Shown here piece by piece: positions 31,831 to 31,831 of a DNA stretch of 31,831 nucleotides (its first letter is position 1; each line of letters starts with the position of its first letter). The notes under the pieces were generated by a model, which saw nothing but the letters and a program-made list of their open reading frames with translations, had not been told where the DNA came from and made no database searches. The position numbers and the translations under genes are program-made. The DNA comes from a virus: positions 1-31,831 of the IMG/VR virus record IMGVR_UViG_3300023501_000029. The stretch is one strand, 5' to 3'.

Positions 31831-31831
31831 C

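Noticed and set aside
1-31831. Lysogeny genes, tRNAs, transposons, attachment sites and introns
   Set aside because: No integrase or excisionase motif, no cloverleaf, no IS-like ends and no attachment-like sequence were recognised on either strand.

Overview
This window is part of a tailed-phage genome. It has a siphovirus-type structural module on the + strand (1 to about 17.9 kb) and a T7-like replication and nucleotide-metabolism module on the - strand (about 17.9 kb to the end). The two gene clusters converge on a strong bidirectional terminator at 17898-17939. Genes are tightly packed, with many ATGA or TAATG stop/start overlaps, and no gene-free stretch reaches 300 bp; the longest gap is 126 bp (29731-29856). 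The gene set (adenosylcobalamin-dependent ribonucleotide reductase, PhoH, MazG, glutaredoxin, metallophosphoesterase, family A polymerase) is typical of lytic marine phages of Proteobacteria. The exact host cannot be read from the sequence. No terminase, portal, integrase, single-subunit RNA polymerase or tRNA gene is visible; terminase and portal presumably lie outside the window.

+ strand, in order: a 23-residue-repeat protein (5' end missing), a BppU-like domain protein, an XkdF-type prohead protease split from its usual C-terminal part (which here begins the scaffold-like protein), capsid cement protein, major capsid protein, an unknown protein, a head-tail connector series (gp6-like adaptor, stopper, gp10-like, tail terminator), a free-standing HNH nuclease, tail tube protein, a tail-assembly chaperone pair linked by a probable -1 frameshift, tape measure, two minor tail or hub proteins, a GNAT acetyltransferase, a J-like tip protein, a fibre-like protein and its probable assembly protein, an M15 endolysin, and five small genes, most of them membrane proteins, that probably include holin and spanin functions.

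- strand, in transcription order from the right edge: small early-type genes (31.8 to 30.4 kb), a DUF3310 protein, a sigma-70-like factor, then (after a promoter) a ParB-like protein, an unknown, a gp4-like primase-helicase, an unknown and a family A DNA polymerase. After a second promoter come a probable ssDNA-binding protein, a small unknown, a 5'-3' exonuclease, endonuclease I, a small unknown, a metallophosphoesterase, an adenine methyltransferase, MazG, class II ribonucleotide reductase, glutaredoxin, PhoH and a 47-aa protein.

The most interesting signal is a pair of near-identical promoter-like elements (TTGCG, an 18-base spacer containing AATAAGTGT, then TATAGT). They sit in the two largest gaps of the leftward cluster, the first just downstream of the phage sigma factor gene. 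This suggests early genes plus sigma factor, followed by two middle transcription units.
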